From Hyphomicrobiaceae bacterium (lineage in GTDB: Bacteria > Pseudomonadota > Alphaproteobacteria > Rhizobiales > MH13), in contig JAGRKQ010000179.1 in assembly GCA_020442235.1 (NCBI GenBank), positions 1 through 6,332 of the forward strand: a stretch of 6,332 nt of DNA. The letters run 5' to 3'. The notes below the pieces were generated by a model. It saw only the letters and a list, made by a program, of their open reading frames with translations. It did not search any database and had not been told where the DNA came from. Below are positions 5,358 to 6,332 of this stretch, one piece after another; position 1 is the first letter of the stretch, and each line of letters opens with the position of its first letter. A program made the translations under genes and the position numbers.

Positions 5358-6332
5358 ATGCCGGTTGAATTTTCTGCAGGAACGGGGGGCGGCAGCGTCT
5401 CCTCAACGCCGTCTTTCGAGCCGGCGGACGCTCCGCCTCCTGTTTCGCCGCCTCCCCCACCGCCACCGCCGGCGGCCTACAGCCCGCCGCCGCCCGCGCC
5501 CTACAACCCGCCATCAGGCGGCTCTTCTTCCGGATCGAGCGGCTCCAGCACACCGGTCAACGACCCGCCCGCCCCGCAGCAGCAGCCCTATCATCACGAC
5601 GACGATGATGATGACGACGACGACCGGGGTCGAAGCGGCGGTTCCGACGACACCAACCGCGTCATCGCCGAGACCATCGGCGCCCTCACCTCCATCATCG
5701 TCAACACCGTCCAGAGCGCGCTGGCCCAGAACGCCGCCGCCGCCGAGGAAGAGGCCGCCGAGGTCGAACCCACCGTCGTCGAGATCGATGCCGGCGATAC
5801 GCTCTGGGGGCTGGCCAACGAGCATTATGGCGACGGCCGGCTGTGGAACGAGATCGCCGACGCCAACCAGATCGAGGACCCGGCGGCGCTGTCGATCGGC
5901 ACCGACCTCGTGATCCCGGACCTGGAGCCGCCCGCCGAGACCCCGATCGTCATCGACACCTCTACACTGGTGCTGGCCGATCCGGCCAGCGGGGCGCTGT
6001 TCCGCACCGAGGAGGCCGCCCTTGCCGGCCAGACCGTCGATCTCGGCAATGCCGCCGGCCACATCGCCGACGGCACCGAAACGCTGGCCGAGATCGCCGC
6101 CGACAACGGGCTGAGCACGCAAGAGTTCCTCGTCCTCAACCCGCAGCTTCTGGCCAATCCGGCCGCGCTGGCCGAGACCGCGGACGCCGGCAATCTCTAC
6201 ATGGTCGCCCATCCCGACATGGAGGCCCTCGTCGCCCTCACCTTCCCCGAGGCAGCACAGACCGGACCGGAAGAAGCAGACCCGGCAGGCGCAGAGACCG
6301 GAACCGGCGCAACGACCATCTACCTGCCCATC
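5358..6332 (+). CDS. LysM-domain protein with Pro-rich and poly-Asp N-terminus, partial (runs off right edge)
   Basis: The frame is open for 325 codons with no stop before the window edge. ATG 5358 has GGGAG at 8 nt. There is no Sec signal. Residues 1-99 are low complexity: Gly/Ser, then proline-rich 26-52 (eight prolines at 31-38), Ser/Gly 53-64, Gln73-75, and His79-His80 followed by nine Asp (81-89). Residues 100-127 look like an amphipathic helix, followed by an Ala/Glu stretch. A clear LysM domain covers about 141-188: VEIDAGDTLWGLANEHYGDG, then RLWNEIADANQI and the closing IGTDLVIPD. A second, divergent LysM-like unit is at about 234-283 (IADGTETLAEIAADNGLST, LVLNPQLL, NLYMVAHP). LysM binds GlcNAc-containing glycans such as peptidoglycan. 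The gene is divergent from a T1SS operon, so it may be the exported substrate or a wall-bound partner. The LysM call is firm; substrate status is inference, because a T1SS signal would be at the missing C-terminus. Confidence 0.88.
   Translation, partial: MPVEFSAGTGGGSVSSTPSFEPADAPPPVSPPPPPPPPAAYSPPPPAPYNPPSGGSSSGSSGSSTPVNDPPAPQQQPYHHDDDDDDDDDRGRSGGSDDTNRVIAETIGALTSIIVNTVQSALAQNAAAAEEEAAEVEPTVVEIDAGDTLWGLANEHYGDGRLWNEIADANQIEDPAALSIGTDLVIPDLEPPAETPIVIDTSTLVLADPASGALFRTEEAALAGQTVDLGNAAGHIADGTETLAEIAADNGLSTQEFLVLNPQLLANPAALAETADAGNLYMVAHPDMEALVALTFPEAAQTGPEEADPAGAETGTGATTIYLPI
5598..5624 (+). repeat. Nine-codon aspartate tract (GAC/GAT triplet repeat)
   Basis: Nine consecutive Asp codons (GAC, GAC, GAT x3, GAC x4) encode residues 81-89 of the LysM protein, directly after two His codons. 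The mixed GAC/GAT use makes it an imperfect triplet repeat. The acidic cluster may bind calcium or other cations, or serve as a disordered spacer. Confidence 0.7.

Noticed and set aside
6048..6059. NAAG at residues 231-234 of the LysM protein as a LapG-type protease site
   Set aside because: LapG sites have Thr, Ala or Pro before the Ala-Ala; here it is Asn. No other matching site is in the first 325 residues and no lapD or lapG gene is visible.
5514..6212. Minus-strand ORF of 232 codons opposite the LysM gene
   Set aside because: Its translation is Gly/Val/Asp low complexity, including the complement of the Asp tract, whereas the plus strand encodes a textbook LysM domain with a good ribosome site.

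Overview
The window is a GC-rich bacterial segment. Gene content and codon use suggest an alphaproteobacterium, probably Hyphomicrobiales, but this is an impression from style and family resemblance only. There is no rRNA, tRNA, CRISPR array or mobile element.

Layout: positions 1-5174 form a minus-strand operon, read right to left. It encodes a complete type I secretion system (T1SS) of the LapB/LapC/LapE type. The order is a TolC-family outer-membrane channel (3810-5174), an inner-membrane ABC exporter with a degenerate C39-like N-terminal domain (1617-3800) and an HlyD-family periplasmic adaptor (307-1614). The genes are separated by 9 and 2 nt. After a 75-nt gap, a fourth gene (1-231, cut by the left edge) starts with a clear Sec signal peptide; its product is not recognised.

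Positions 5175-5357 are a divergent intergenic region. It holds a perfect 15-bp inverted repeat, a weak minus-strand promoter candidate that overlaps it, a lone plus-strand -10-like box, and an 11-bp RNA hairpin whose 3' arm contains the Shine-Dalgarno of the plus-strand gene.

From 5358 to the right edge runs a plus-strand reading frame that is still open after 325 codons. It encodes a protein with no Sec signal, a Gly/Ser/Pro-rich head, nine consecutive aspartates, a clear LysM peptidoglycan-binding domain and a second, degenerate LysM-like unit.

Working together (inference): the three exporter proteins would span both membranes and secrete an unfolded substrate. The divergent LysM protein is the nearest candidate substrate or partner. 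A LysM module at the N-terminus of a T1SS substrate, the end that leaves last, could tether it to the cell wall. The C-terminus, where RTX repeats or a T1SS signal would lie, is outside the window, so this is not proven.
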